A stretch of 64,000 nt of DNA from Campylobacter sp. RM16189. Lineage in GTDB: Bacteria > Campylobacterota > Campylobacteria > Campylobacterales > Campylobacteraceae. Below are positions 36,623 to 46,309 of the stretch, in pieces. The notes under the pieces are model-generated. The model saw only the letters and a list, made by a program, of their open reading frames with translations. It was not told the DNA's origin and ran no database searches. The stretch lies in assembly GCF_012978815.1 (NCBI RefSeq), contig NZ_LIWR01000006.1, forward strand, positions 104,884-168,883. The letters run 5' to 3'. The position numbers were made by a program, and so were the translations under genes. How positions within the stretch are numbered: position 1 is the first letter of the stretch; the number at the start of each line of letters is the position of its first letter.

Positions 36623-39423
36623 AGCCATTTTTGGCCCTAGAAGCAAGCGCTGGTAGCGGTAAGACCTTCGCTCTTAGTGTGCGATTTATCGCGCTTATAT
36701 TAAGCGGTGCAAATATTAATGAAATTGTAGCCTTGACCTTTACCAGAAAGGCTGCAAATGAGATGAAAGAGCGTGTCGTAGAGACATTTTTAAATCTTGA
36801 AAAAAAACTAAGTGAGCTAGAAGAGATATCTAAGATTTTAAATAAAAGTAAAGAAGAAATTTTAGGGTTAAGAGATGCAAGGTTGTCTAAATTTTTAGAA
36901 GGAAATCTTAAAATTACTACCTTTGATTCGTTTTTTGCGATGATTTTAAGGCAATTTAGTCTAAATATGGGGCTAAGTTCTGATTTTAAAATAGTTTCTG
37001 GCTTAGAAAATCTGCAAAGAGCCGAGTTTGCACTTGAAATTTCAAAAGACAAAGCACTTTTAAAAGCGCTTGCTAACCTTATCATATCGGCTCAAAATAG
37101 TAAAAATAGCTTTTTTGATGCGCTAGAGATGTTTTATGATAATTTTAGCGAGATAAAGTGTGTGCAAAACTCTAAATTCCCAAGTGAAGTCGCGGTAGTA
37201 AACAGCCTTAGAAATTTATATGAATATGCATTAAAAAAAGATGCAAGTGACCAGGCTTTAAAGAGTTTTGAGTCAAAAAAACCAATCAGGCTGCTTGAGA
37301 GTGCTTTTGTAGAAAGGGATAGTTTAAACTATCGCACATATTCTAAAATTTATTCGCCTGAGCTTGATGAGCTTTTCTGGGAATTAAAGGCGAATTTAAA
37401 GCTATATTTTGATGAGCTTGAAGCTTACAAACTAAGCGAACTTAATAAATTTTTACAGATTTATAAAAGTGTTAAATTAGCGCTTAACAAAAGGTTAAGC
37501 AGCTTAACTTTTAGTGATGTTTCAAGATTAACTTATGAACTTCTTTGCAAAAATTTCGATGCACAAGTGCTTTATTTTAGGCTTGATGGACGGATAAATC
37601 ATCTTTTAATTGATGAATTTCAAGATACTAACGTAACTCAATACGAGATAATGCTTCCTTTGATATCTGAAATTTTATCAGGATACGGACAGAACGGACT
37701 TGGAAGTTTTTTTTACGTAGGCGATATCAAGCAAAGTATATATAGATTTAGAGGCGGCAAAAAGGAGCTTTTTGCTAAATTGAAAGATGATTTTAAACAG
37801 ATAAAAAGCTCAAGCCTTGATACAAATTACAGAAGTTTTGCCGCTTTAGTAAAATTTACAAATGCAATTTTTAAGGACAAAATTTCAGATTTCAAAGAGC
37901 AGCTCGCAAGCACTAAAAAAGATGATAGGATTTTAGACTTAAGAGTTGATTCTTGGTGTGAATATTTTGTGCCAGATAGCGATGATTACGGGTTTTTGCG
38001 AGTAGTAAGCAATGATGATATAGTTAGTGAAGTGCTAAATCAAGTTAAATTTTTACTTGAAAACGGAGTCAAAGATAATGATATCACTGTGCTTTGCTGG
38101 AAAAATGAGGATATAAACTTCATTTCTAGCGCTCTTGAAAGCGCAGGCATAAATTTGGTATCGGAAAGCACGTCTTCTTTGCTTCAAAGTCCTTATGTAA
38201 GAGCGATAGTAGAGTATGCTAAATTTTGTCTTTTAAAGGATCCAATTTATAAGCTAAACGTAGAAGCTTTGCTTGACACCAAGATCTATTTACTTGATAT
38301 TAACCCATCTAAACCGGCTTTTTTAAGCCTAAATTATCTTGCTCAAAAACTAAATATTGATATTTCAAATATCGATATTTTAAGGCTTTTTGAACTTGCA
38401 AGAGAATTTAAAAATTTAGCAGATTTTATTTTTAATCTCGATAGCTTTGATGCCGTAATAAGCGCTAAAAATAGTGTAGGCGTAAAGATAATGACTGTGC
38501 ATAAATCAAAAGGACTTCAGTTTGAAAATGTCATAGTATGCGACAGGATAGGAGGTTCTAAAAGCGATAGTTCCAGTTTTTTAGCCGAATATGACGTGAA
38601 AGATGGCTGGAAGATAAAGCAAAATATCAAAAAAGAGAGTTTTGATGAGGATTTTAAGAGACTTAAAAATAGAGCCAAAGAGCTTGAAAAAGAAGAGAAT
38701 TTAAATAAACTTTACGTAGCTTTTACGAGAGCTATTTGCGGTCTTGTTGTTATTAAAAAAAGTAATCCAGATGGAAGAAATCCTAGTTTTTTTACCGCTT
38801 ATGAGCTAAAAAGTAGTCAGGAAATTGTAGAGTATCTTGATTTGAAAGAATTTACTTTTGGTCAAATTATACCTAGTAAAAAAGATGAAATTCAACAAGT
38901 AAGAAATAGCAAAGATATAGATATTATCAAGGTTGCAAGGCAGGATATTGATAATAAAAAAGATAGTATGGCAAAAAATCAAAATGCCATATATCTAGGT
39001 TTAGCATTTCACTATCTCTTTGAGATGACGGCTAAATTTGATGAGAGAGCGTTGTGGGTGGCAAGATCTGCTATGTTTAATAAATTTCATAAATTTCTTT
39101 CTAATGATGAGCTTGAAGAGCTATTTTTAAGAGGATTAAATTTAATAAAAGACGAGAAATTTATAGAGTTTACTACCAATAAAAAGATATATAAAGAACA
39201 GCCTTTGAAATTTAATGGCTCGTTAAAGCAGATCGATCTTATGTGCATTGATGATAATGAAATTTGTATAATAGATTATAAGACAAGCGATAATAGTATC
39301 GATGAAAACATATCTCAAATAACGAACTATAGAGATGCTATAAGTAAATTTTATCCAAATCTTAAGATAAAAGCTGTATTATTTTACGCTCTAAAAAATA
39401 AAATTCAATATATTGAAATTTAA
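36619..39423 (+). CDS. addA: AddA/RecB-like UvrD-family helicase-nuclease
   Basis: A 934-residue ATP-dependent helicase and nuclease. Motifs: Walker A LEASAGSGKTFAL near residue 7-19; LTFTRKAANEMKERV; Walker B HLLIDEFQDTNVTQYE near residue 330; YVGDIKQSIYRFRGG; TVHKSKGLQFENVIV near residue 633; LYVAFTRA; and a C-terminal PD-(D/E)XK nuclease LMCIDDNEICIIDYKTSD near residue 888. It forms the recombination enzyme with AddB. It overlaps addB by 4 bases. Confidence 0.93.
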   Translation: MKPFLALEASAGSGKTFALSVRFIALILSGANINEIVALTFTRKAANEMKERVVETFLNLEKKLSELEEISKILNKSKEEILGLRDARLSKFLEGNLKITTFDSFFAMILRQFSLNMGLSSDFKIVSGLENLQRAEFALEISKDKALLKALANLIISAQNSKNSFFDALEMFYDNFSEIKCVQNSKFPSEVAVVNSLRNLYEYALKKDASDQALKSFESKKPIRLLESAFVERDSLNYRTYSKIYSPELDELFWELKANLKLYFDELEAYKLSELNKFLQIYKSVKLALNKRLSSLTFSDVSRLTYELLCKNFDAQVLYFRLDGRINHLLIDEFQDTNVTQYEIMLPLISEILSGYGQNGLGSFFYVGDIKQSIYRFRGGKKELFAKLKDDFKQIKSSSLDTNYRSFAALVKFTNAIFKDKISDFKEQLASTKKDDRILDLRVDSWCEYFVPDSDDYGFLRVVSNDDIVSEVLNQVKFLLENGVKDNDITVLCWKNEDINFISSALESAGINLVSESTSSLLQSPYVRAIVEYAKFCLLKDPIYKLNVEALLDTKIYLLDINPSKPAFLSLNYLAQKLNIDISNIDILRLFELAREFKNLADFIFNLDSFDAVISAKNSVGVKIMTVHKSKGLQFENVIVCDRIGGSKSDSSSFLAEYDVKDGWKIKQNIKKESFDEDFKRLKNRAKELEKEENLNKLYVAFTRAICGLVVIKKSNPDGRNPSFFTAYELKSSQEIVEYLDLKEFTFGQIIPSKKDEIQQVRNSKDIDIIKVARQDIDNKKDSMAKNQNAIYLGLAFHYLFEMTAKFDERALWVARSAMFNKFHKFLSNDELEELFLRGLNLIKDEKFIEFTTNKKIYKEQPLKFNGSLKQIDLMCIDDNEICIIDYKTSDNSIDENISQITNYRDAISKFYPNLKIKAVLFYALKNKIQYIEI

Positions 39424-39500
39424 AAACTACTTAAATTAAGGTTTGTATAAGCTATTTTTAAATAAAATCACGTTCTAAAATTATTGGCAAAGGTAAAAAA

Positions 39501-39929
39501 ATGACACAAATAACAAAGCCAAACGAGGTTAAACGAGATTGGATTGTCCTTGATGCGGAAGGCAAGCGTTTTGGTAGATTGCTAACCGAAGTTGCGACAA
39601 TACTTCGTGGCAAAAATAAACCAAATTTTACTCCAAACGTTGATTGTGGAGATTATGTTATCATCATCAACGCTTCAAAAGTAGAATTTACAGGAAATAA
39701 CAAAGCCGAAGATAAGCTATACTACAGACATTCTGGCTATTTCGGAAGTACAAAAAGTGAGAAATTTGGTGATTTGGTAGCCAATAAACCTGAAAAGCTA
39801 TTTAAGCTTGCAGTTCGCGGAATGCTTCCAAAGACAAAACTTGGTAGAGAGATGATAAAAAAACTAAAAGTTTATGCGGGTAGCGAACATCCTCATACAG
39901 CTCAAATCGCTAAAAAAGAAGGAAAATAA
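39501..39929 (+). CDS. rplM: 50S ribosomal protein L13
   Basis: 142-residue L13 with the conserved [27 protein letters not shown] start, [21 protein letters not shown] and YRHSGYFG motifs, and [13 protein letters not shown]. Cotranscribed with rpsI, 2 bases downstream. AAAGG ribosome site. Confidence 0.98.
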   Translation: MTQITKPNEVKRDWIVLDAEGKRFGRLLTEVATILRGKNKPNFTPNVDCGDYVIIINASKVEFTGNNKAEDKLYYRHSGYFGSTKSEKFGDLVANKPEKLFKLAVRGMLPKTKLGREMIKKLKVYAGSEHPHTAQIAKKEGK

Positions 39930-39931
39930 TT

Positions 39932-40321
39932 ATGGCAAAAGTTTATGCAACTGGTAAAAGAAAAACTGCTGTCGCTAAAGTTTGGATAAAGTCAGGAAGC
40001 GGCAAAATCGTAGTAAATGGAATGGATCTAAATAGCTGGCTTGGCGGACATGAGGCTATCAAGCTAAAGGTTGTTCAACCTCTTCTAGTTACTAAGCAAG
40101 AGAGCCTTGTAGATGTGACTGCTACTACTTTGGGTGGTGGATATTCAGCTCAAGCTGAGGCTTTAAGACACGGAATTTCACGTGCTTTAGCTGCAATGGA
40201 CGGTGATTTTAGAGCAGTTCTTAAACCAAAAGGCTTATTAACTCGTGACTCTCGTGTGGTTGAGCGTAAGAAATTTGGTAAGAGAAAAGCAAGACGTAGT
40301 CCGCAATTCTCTAAACGTTAA
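39932..40321 (+). CDS. rpsI: 30S ribosomal protein S9
   Basis: 129-residue S9 with [15 protein letters not shown] start, [20 protein letters not shown] and the basic C-terminal tail ending RSPQFSKR, which contacts the P-site tRNA. It follows rplM as in most bacteria and ends before a hairpin terminator. Confidence 0.98.
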   Translation: MAKVYATGKRKTAVAKVWIKSGSGKIVVNGMDLNSWLGGHEAIKLKVVQPLLVTKQESLVDVTATTLGGGYSAQAEALRHGISRALAAMDGDFRAVLKPKGLLTRDSRVVERKKFGKRKARRSPQFSKR

Positions 40322-40365
40322 TATATTTTTGTGGATCTTGGTATATCTGAGATTGTATTTAGTTT

Positions 40366-40400
40366 AATTCTCAAGACATATAAGGCTTTGAGAATTTTCT
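40366..40400 (+). terminator. Terminator after rplM-rpsI
   Basis: AATTCTCAAG (40366-40375) pairs with CTTTGAGAATT (40386-40396, one bulged T), followed by TTCTTTG. Confidence 0.7.
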
Positions 40401-40511
40401 TTGTATTTGATAAATATTTATAAGTACAAATGAAGTATTTAAATAAAATTTATTAAATATATATAAAATAATATTTATGGTTTTATTAAAAATCATAAGA
40501 AAGGATATTCT

Positions 40512-41516
40512 ATGAAAAAGATTGCTATTGCTTTAGTTGCTGCTACAGCTTTGTTTGCTACTGATTCAGCATATAACTACGAGTTAACTCCAACTATAGG
40601 AGGAGTTCATCCAGAAGGAAATCTTGGAACAAATGAACACGTTACTATAGGCTTAAGAGTTGGAAGAAATCTTGAAAATTCATTTTTAGATCAAGTTGAG
40701 CTTGGTTTTAATTACTCAAACAATATTAAAGAGTTTGGTGTAAAAGGTAACGCTGCAAGATACTTTGTAAACGCTATTAAGGATTTTGGATTAACCAATG
40801 ATTTGTCACTTTATGGACTAGTTGGCGCTGGTTGGGAAGATGTATCTGCTAAATTTGTAGATAATGAAGATGGCGGATTCGGACAATATGGTTTAGGATT
40901 AAAATATAAAGTTACAGATAACTTCGCACTTCGTGTAGAGGCTGTAGACGCTATCAAATTTGAGCACGGAGATCACAATCTATTTTATACACTTGGCTTT
41001 GCTGTAGGATTTATCGAGAAAGCTGCTCCAGTAGTTGTTGCCGCCCCTGAGCCAAAACCAGTGATGCCAAAAGCTGTAAATCTTGATGATGATAATGATG
41101 GTGTTTTAAATGATGTTGATAAATGCCCTAATACTCCGGTGGGTGTTGTAGTTGACGAGACAGGCTGCGAGAAAGTTATCGTGCTTAGAGATTTAGGTGT
41201 AAATTTTGCATTTGATAGCTATAAAATAACACCAAAATATCTTGAGGAGATTAAAAAAGTTGCCGAGTTTATGAGTGAAAATCCAAACTACCGTGTAGTT
41301 TTAGAAGGCCATACTGATAGTACTGGTGCTGAGGCTTACAACTTAAAATTATCAGAAAAGAGAGCAAATGCTGTTGCTAAAGCCCTTGAGAATCTTGGTG
41401 TAAGCTCAAATAAGATCACAACCGTAGCTTACGGTGAGACTAAACCTGTGGCTGATAATAAAACAAAAGAGGGACGCGCTGAAAATAGACGCGTTGAAGC
41501 TAAATTTAATAAATAA
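40512..41516 (+). CDS. cadF: CadF-like OmpA-family outer-membrane protein
   Basis: A 334-residue outer-membrane protein: signal peptide 1-16 (ALFA-TD), N-terminal 8-strand barrel to about residue 170, a Pro/Val hinge, a calcium-type DDDNDGVLNDVDKCPNTP repeat near 196-213, and an OmpA peptidoglycan-binding domain (FAFDSYKI, VVLEGHTDSTGAEAYNLKLSEKRA). In C. jejuni, CadF binds fibronectin through an FRLS motif; the aligned position here, just after GLK near residue 137, reads YKVT. The gene lies after rpsI, as in C. jejuni. It is probably a major porin-like anchor; its adhesin role is unproved. Confidence 0.9.
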   Translation: MKKIAIALVAATALFATDSAYNYELTPTIGGVHPEGNLGTNEHVTIGLRVGRNLENSFLDQVELGFNYSNNIKEFGVKGNAARYFVNAIKDFGLTNDLSLYGLVGAGWEDVSAKFVDNEDGGFGQYGLGLKYKVTDNFALRVEAVDAIKFEHGDHNLFYTLGFAVGFIEKAAPVVVAAPEPKPVMPKAVNLDDDNDGVLNDVDKCPNTPVGVVVDETGCEKVIVLRDLGVNFAFDSYKITPKYLEEIKKVAEFMSENPNYRVVLEGHTDSTGAEAYNLKLSEKRANAVAKALENLGVSSNKITTVAYGETKPVADNKTKEGRAENRRVEAKFNK

Positions 41517-41541
41517 TTTAGGCTGTAAAAAACTACATTAT

Positions 41542-41581
41542 TTAGGCTTTATCGCTATATAGCGGTAGAGCCTAATTTTTT
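41542..41581 (+). terminator. Strong terminator after cadF
   Basis: A 16-bp stem with two G-U pairs: TTAGGCTTTATCGCTA (41542-41557) and TAGCGGTAGAGCCTAA (41560-41575), followed by T6. Confidence 0.9.
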
Positions 41582-41607
41582 ATCTACTTTTTAATTAAAG
41601 AAAACAA

Positions 41608-42258
41608 ATGAAAAAAACGATACTTTTTGATTTGGATGGCACACTTATAGACTCTACTTCCGCTATTTTAACAGGGTTTGATACTGCATTTAAAGTTCAT
41701 AATAATCAAAAACCAGACCAGGATGCAGTAAAATCTCTTGTTGGACATCCTCTTGATGTTATGTTTGGCGGTCTTGGAGTGGATAAAGATTTGATTCAAA
41801 ATTATATCGATGCTTATAAGGCTTGCTATAAACAAATTTATCTAGACCAAACAACCCTCTTAGATTTTGCTAAAGAGGCTGTAGAGCTTGCTAGCAAAAT
41901 TGCTGACGTAGGAGTTGTTACTACAAAAACTTCTAAATTTTCTGTAAATTTACTTGAGTATTTGGGTATTAAAGAGTTTATTAAAACAGTAGTTGGCAGA
42001 GATGATGTAGTGCACCCCAAACCAAACCCTGAGCCTATTAATTTAGCTCTTAAAAATCTAGGTAAAGATAATGAGCAAAATAAAAAGTTTGCGTTTATGA
42101 TAGGCGATACATGTATGGATATGATGGCAGCAAAATCAGCTGGTATAGAGGGTTTGGCTCTTTTGTGCGGTTATCAGGATTTGCAAAATTTGAAAAAATG
42201 CTCAAGCCATATCTTTGAAAATCCGCTTCGGGCAGTTGAGTTTATAGCAAAACTATAG
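41608..42258 (+). CDS. HAD-superfamily phosphatase (Gph-like)
   Basis: A 216-residue phosphatase: motif I FDLDGTLIDST at residues 6-16 (nucleophile Asp), a helical cap with GHPLDVMFGGLG, motif II TTKTSKF, motif III Lys in HPKPNPEP, and motif IV GDTCMDMMAAKSAG. It resembles phosphoglycolate or pyrophosphate phosphatases; the substrate cannot be set. A homologue lies between cadF and PFOR in C. jejuni. Confidence 0.85.
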   Translation: MKKTILFDLDGTLIDSTSAILTGFDTAFKVHNNQKPDQDAVKSLVGHPLDVMFGGLGVDKDLIQNYIDAYKACYKQIYLDQTTLLDFAKEAVELASKIADVGVVTTKTSKFSVNLLEYLGIKEFIKTVVGRDDVVHPKPNPEPINLALKNLGKDNEQNKKFAFMIGDTCMDMMAAKSAGIEGLALLCGYQDLQNLKKCSSHIFENPLRAVEFIAKL

Positions 42259-42386
42259 AATAAATTTATTGAAGATTTAAGCTGTAAATCTATTTTAGTA
42301 TTCATTAGTAATAAATTTATACTTTTAATTCATCTTAAAATACTCAATAATTCTTTTGATTAATCATATATTTTGGAATTTCGTTT

Positions 42387-42392
42387 TATAAT
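42387..42392 (+). promoter_or_regulatory. -10 element of the PFOR gene
   Basis: TATAAT preceded by TCGTTT, 33 bases before the PFOR ATG, in a strongly AT-rich region. Gives a short leader. Confidence 0.65.
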
Positions 42393-42424
42393 AAAAGATT
42401 TTATGATAAAGATGAGGCAAATAA

Positions 42425-45400
42425 ATGAGTAAAATTATGAAAACTATGGACGGTAACGAGGCGGCGGCTTACGCTTCTTACGCATTTACGGAAGTTGCGG
42501 GAATTTATCCTATTACTCCGAGTTCTCCGATGGCTGATTACACTGACGCTTGGGCTGCGGCAGGAAAGAAAAATTTATTTGGAATGCCCGTCAAAGTTGT
42601 TGAAATGCAAAGCGAAGGAGGCGCGGCAGGAACGGTTCACGGCTCACTTCAAGTAGGCGCGCTTACCACTACTTACACGGCTTCTCAAGGTCTGCTTTTA
42701 AAAATTCCTAATATGTATAAGATCGCAGGGCAGCTTCTTCCTGGAGTTATTCATGTGAGTGCTCGCTCTATCGCCGCTCAGGCGCTTTCTATATTTGGCG
42801 ATCATCAAGATATCTATGCCTGTCGCCAAACGGGGTTTGCGATGCTGGCAAGCGGTTCTGTTCAAGAGGTTATGGATATCGCAGGCGTTGCGCATTTGGC
42901 GGCTATTAAGGGTCGCGTACCGTTTTTGCACTTCTTTGACGGATTTAGAACAAGTCACGAAATTCAAAAGATTGAAGTTATGGATTATGCTCATTTTGAT
43001 AGACTTTTGGATAAAGAGGCGGTTCAAAAATTTAGAGACGAGGCGCTAAACCCTGAGAGTCCAAAGACTAGAGGTACGGCTCAAAACGATGATATCTACT
43101 TTCAAACCAGAGAGCTAACTAACCGCTTTTATGACGCGGTTCCTGATATAGTTGCTGATTATTTGGCTGAAATTTCAAAGATAACAGGACGCGATTATAA
43201 GCCGTTTAACTACTATGGAGATCCGCAGGCGGAGCGAATTATAATAGCTATGGGCTCGGTAACTCAAACCCTTGAAGAGGTTGTTGATCACTTAAGAGAA
43301 AAAGGCGAAAAAGTAGGCATTATCAAAGTTCATTTGTATCGTCCGTTTAGCTTAAAATACTTATTTGACGTTATGCCAAAAAGCGTTAAAAAAATCGCCG
43401 TTTTAGACCGCACAAAAGAGCCCGGAAGCTTGGGCGAGCCACTATATCTTGACATAAAAGCGGCATTTTATGAAAGCGAATTAAAACCTGTCATAGTCGG
43501 CGGTAGATACGGACTTAGCTCAAAGGATGTTGATCCTGCTCAGATGATCGCGGTATTTGAAAATTTAAAACTAAATGAGCCTAAAAACGGCTTTACCGTA
43601 GGAATTGTAGATGATGTTACATTTACATCGCTTGAGGTAAAAGAGAAAATTTCATTAAGTGATGATAGTGTAAAAGAGTGTTTGTTTTACGGACTTGGCG
43701 CGGACGGAACTGTTGGAGCCAATAAAAACTCCATTAAGATCATCGGCGATAAGACCGACCTTTACGCTCAGGCTTATTTCGCATACGATAGTAAAAAATC
43801 AGGCGGATACACACGCTCGCATTTAAGATTTGGCAAAAACCCTATCCGCTCGACATATCTTGTTTCAAACCCGCATTTTGTCGCATGCTCGGTCGCGGCG
43901 TATCTTGAACTTTACGAGGTTATAGACGGCATAAGACAAAATGGAACGTTTTTGTTAAACTCAATCTGGGATGCAGAGGAGACTTTGGCTAAAATTCCAA
44001 ACAGAGTTAAGAGAATTTTGGCTCGCAAAAACGTAAATTTCTACATCATAAATGCTACTAAGCTGGCTCATGATATCGGGCTTAAGAATCGCACAAATAC
44101 TATTATGCAGTCAGCCTTTTTTAAGCTTGCAGACATCATACCTTTTGAAGATGCGCAAAAATACATGAAAGAATACGCTCACAAAGCATACTCCAAAAAG
44201 GGCGAAGCGATAGTTGAGATGAACTATAAGGCTATCGATATGGGTGCCGGTGAGCTTGTAAAAGTACCAGTAGATCCTGCTTGGGCAAATTTAAACGATG
44301 AGAGCGATACGAAAGAACAATATATCGGAACCGATTTTGTCGAAAAGGTAGTAAAACCGATAAATGCGGCTAAGGGTGATAGCTTGCCGGTATCTGCGTT
44401 TTTGGGCTATGAAGACGGACACTTCGAGTCGGGAACAACGGCTTATGAAAAGCGCGGAGTGGGTGTGATGGTGCCAAAATGGATAGAGGAAAATTGTATC
44501 CAGTGTAACCAATGCGCATTCGTATGTCCGCATGCCGTCATAAGACCGTTTTTGATAGATGATAACGAGCTTGAAGCGGCTCCTCAAACCGTAAAAGATC
44601 ACGTGTTAGACGCAAAAGGCAAGGAACTAAAAGGGCTAAAATATAAAATTCAAGTTAGTATCCTAGACTGCACCGGCTGTGAGCTATGCGCTCAAAACTG
44701 CCCTAGCAAAGAAAAATCTCTTGTAATGGTGCCTTTTGAGGAGGAACAAGAGAAAAACGAGCAGGTAAATGCCGATTATCTATTTAAAAATGTAACTTAT
44801 AAAGATGATCTTATGAGCAAAGAAAGCGTCAAAGGCTCAAGCTTTGCTCAGCCTCTTTTTGAGTTCCACGCAGCTTGCCCGGGATGCGGCGAAACTCCTT
44901 ATCTGGGACTTATCACAAGGTTGTTTGGCGATCATATGATAGTGGCGAATGCGACAGGTTGTAGTTCGATTTACGGAGGAAGTGCACCTTCTACGCCATA
45001 CACCACAAATAAAGACGGACACGGCGTGGCTTGGGCGAATTCGCTGTTTGAAGATAATGCCGAATTTGGTATGGGTATGGAAGTAGCCACCCAAACTATT
45101 CGCCACCGCATAGAGGATATAATGCTTCGCACAAAAGATATCGTGCCAAACGCACTTAGCGCACTTTATACCGACTGGTGTGAATTTAAAAACGATAGTG
45201 CTAAAACCAAAGAGATAGCTAAAATTTTGGTGCCGATTTTAGAGCAAAATTCGCAAGTTGAAGGCGTGAAAGAAATTTTAAGCCTTAAAAAATATCTCAT
45301 TAGAAAATCTCAATGGATCATCGGAGGCGACGGTTGGGCTTATGATATCGGCTTTGGCGGACTTGACCACGTGCTTGCAAGCGGAGAAAACGTAAATGTG

Positions 45401-46003
45401 CTTGTGCTTGATACGGAAGTTTATTCAAATACGGGCGGGCAAAGCTCAAAAGCAAGCCGTGCGGGTTCTATCGCGCAATTTACCGCCTCAGGCAAGCCTG
45501 CTCAGAAAAAAGACCTTGGCTATATCGCGATGACTTATGGTAATATATTTGTAGCACAGATCAACTCAAACGCAAGCCAAGCAAACACGATAAAAGCGAT
45601 TTTGGCGGCTGAAGCGTATGACGGACCAAGTCTTGTTATAGCCTACTCGCCTTGTATCGCTCACGGTATCAAAGGCGGACTTAGCTATTCGGGTAATCAG
45701 GCCGAACTTGCGACAAAATGCGGCTATTGGCCAACTTATGTCTATGATCCAAGACTAATGAAAGAGGGTAAAAATCCGCTTAAGATGACATCTAAAGAGC
45801 CTGACTGGAGCCTTTATGAGGAATTTTTATTAAATGAAGTTAGATATAGCGCTCTTAAAAAGACAAATCCAGAGCATGCAGATGCGCTTTTAAAGAAAAA
45901 CGAAGATGACGCTAAGCGTCGCTATCGCCAGCTAAAACGCTTATCTGTGGCTGATTTTAGCGATGAGGTTGAAGTTAAAGAAGAAAACCAAGCAGAAAAT
46001 TAA
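42425..46003 (+). CDS. nifJ: Pyruvate:flavodoxin/ferredoxin oxidoreductase
   Basis: Single-chain enzyme of 1192 residues that oxidises pyruvate to acetyl-CoA and CO2, passing electrons to flavodoxin or ferredoxin. Domains: pyrimidine-binding (AAAYASYAFTEVAGIYPITPSSPM), central transketolase-C-like (about 255-400), gamma domain (LFYGLGADGTVGANK), a two-cluster ferredoxin domain near 685-770 (CIQCNQCAFVCP and CTGCELCAQNCP), and a TPP domain (CPGCGETPYLGL, then GGDGWAYDIGFGGLDHVLASG). The end lacks obvious truncation. It stands alone between a promoter at 42387 and a strong terminator at 46012. The likely acceptor flavodoxin is encoded 1.4 kb downstream. Confidence 0.97.
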   Translation: MSKIMKTMDGNEAAAYASYAFTEVAGIYPITPSSPMADYTDAWAAAGKKNLFGMPVKVVEMQSEGGAAGTVHGSLQVGALTTTYTASQGLLLKIPNMYKIAGQLLPGVIHVSARSIAAQALSIFGDHQDIYACRQTGFAMLASGSVQEVMDIAGVAHLAAIKGRVPFLHFFDGFRTSHEIQKIEVMDYAHFDRLLDKEAVQKFRDEALNPESPKTRGTAQNDDIYFQTRELTNRFYDAVPDIVADYLAEISKITGRDYKPFNYYGDPQAERIIIAMGSVTQTLEEVVDHLREKGEKVGIIKVHLYRPFSLKYLFDVMPKSVKKIAVLDRTKEPGSLGEPLYLDIKAAFYESELKPVIVGGRYGLSSKDVDPAQMIAVFENLKLNEPKNGFTVGIVDDVTFTSLEVKEKISLSDDSVKECLFYGLGADGTVGANKNSIKIIGDKTDLYAQAYFAYDSKKSGGYTRSHLRFGKNPIRSTYLVSNPHFVACSVAAYLELYEVIDGIRQNGTFLLNSIWDAEETLAKIPNRVKRILARKNVNFYIINATKLAHDIGLKNRTNTIMQSAFFKLADIIPFEDAQKYMKEYAHKAYSKKGEAIVEMNYKAIDMGAGELVKVPVDPAWANLNDESDTKEQYIGTDFVEKVVKPINAAKGDSLPVSAFLGYEDGHFESGTTAYEKRGVGVMVPKWIEENCIQCNQCAFVCPHAVIRPFLIDDNELEAAPQTVKDHVLDAKGKELKGLKYKIQVSILDCTGCELCAQNCPSKEKSLVMVPFEEEQEKNEQVNADYLFKNVTYKDDLMSKESVKGSSFAQPLFEFHAACPGCGETPYLGLITRLFGDHMIVANATGCSSIYGGSAPSTPYTTNKDGHGVAWANSLFEDNAEFGMGMEVATQTIRHRIEDIMLRTKDIVPNALSALYTDWCEFKNDSAKTKEIAKILVPILEQNSQVEGVKEILSLKKYLIRKSQWIIGGDGWAYDIGFGGLDHVLASGENVNVLVLDTEVYSNTGGQSSKASRAGSIAQFTASGKPAQKKDLGYIAMTYGNIFVAQINSNASQANTIKAILAAEAYDGPSLVIAYSPCIAHGIKGGLSYSGNQAELATKCGYWPTYVYDPRLMKEGKNPLKMTSKEPDWSLYEEFLLNEVRYSALKKTNPEHADALLKKNEDDAKRRYRQLKRLSVADFSDEVEVKEENQAEN

Positions 46004-46011
46004 CAATACAT

Positions 46012-46050
46012 AAATTTGACTGTGCTTTTGTGCAGTCAAATTTACTCTTT
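46012..46050 (+). terminator. Terminator after the PFOR gene
   Basis: A perfect 11-bp inverted repeat, AAATTTGACTG (46012-46022) and CAGTCAAATTT (46033-46043), followed by ACTCTTT. Confidence 0.85.
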
Positions 46051-46223
46051 AAATACCAAAAATAAATGCTTTTGTGATTAAAATTTTAGTATTTTATTCT
46101 ATAATAAATTTGGACTTTTAATTAACATTACTTGCTAAAATAAACAATAAATTTAAGTATAAATTTTAAGAATAACTACAAAATTTACAAACTAAAATTC
46201 ATGTTACAAATTTACACTAAACT

Positions 46224-46242
46224 GATAATAGATATCATAACT
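46224..46242 (+). promoter_or_regulatory. Secondary Fur-box-like element upstream of fldA operon
   Basis: A 19-base stretch matching 12 of 19 positions of the classical Fur consensus, with an internal dyad TGATA-N5-TATCA (46223-46237). It lies 23 bases upstream of the stronger match. This element, the next one and the terminator at 46012 account for the 306-base gap between PFOR and the next gene; an additional TATAAT lies at 46100-46105. Confidence 0.45.
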
Positions 46243-46264
46243 AAGAAATAATTTAGCAAAGATA

Positions 46265-46283
46265 GTTTATAATAATCACTATC
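46265..46283 (+). promoter_or_regulatory. Fur-box over the -10 of the DUF2325-fldA operon
   Basis: Matches 15 of 19 positions of the Fur consensus (GATAATGATAATCATTATC). It contains the promoter -10 TATAAT (46268-46273) and is flanked by a GATAGT-N11-ACTATC dyad (46261-46283). The ATG follows 27 bases later. Binding there would block RNA polymerase, so iron-repressed expression of the operon is predicted. Confidence 0.65.
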
Positions 46284-46309
46284 AAGATAAACAAAAGCTA
46301 GGAGTTCAC

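Noticed and set aside
36555-37085. 176-residue minus-strand frame over the addB/addA junction
   Set aside because: Antisense to the Walker A region of addA; Ser/Leu/Ile-rich composition typical of the reverse strand of AT-rich coding DNA; no ribosome site.
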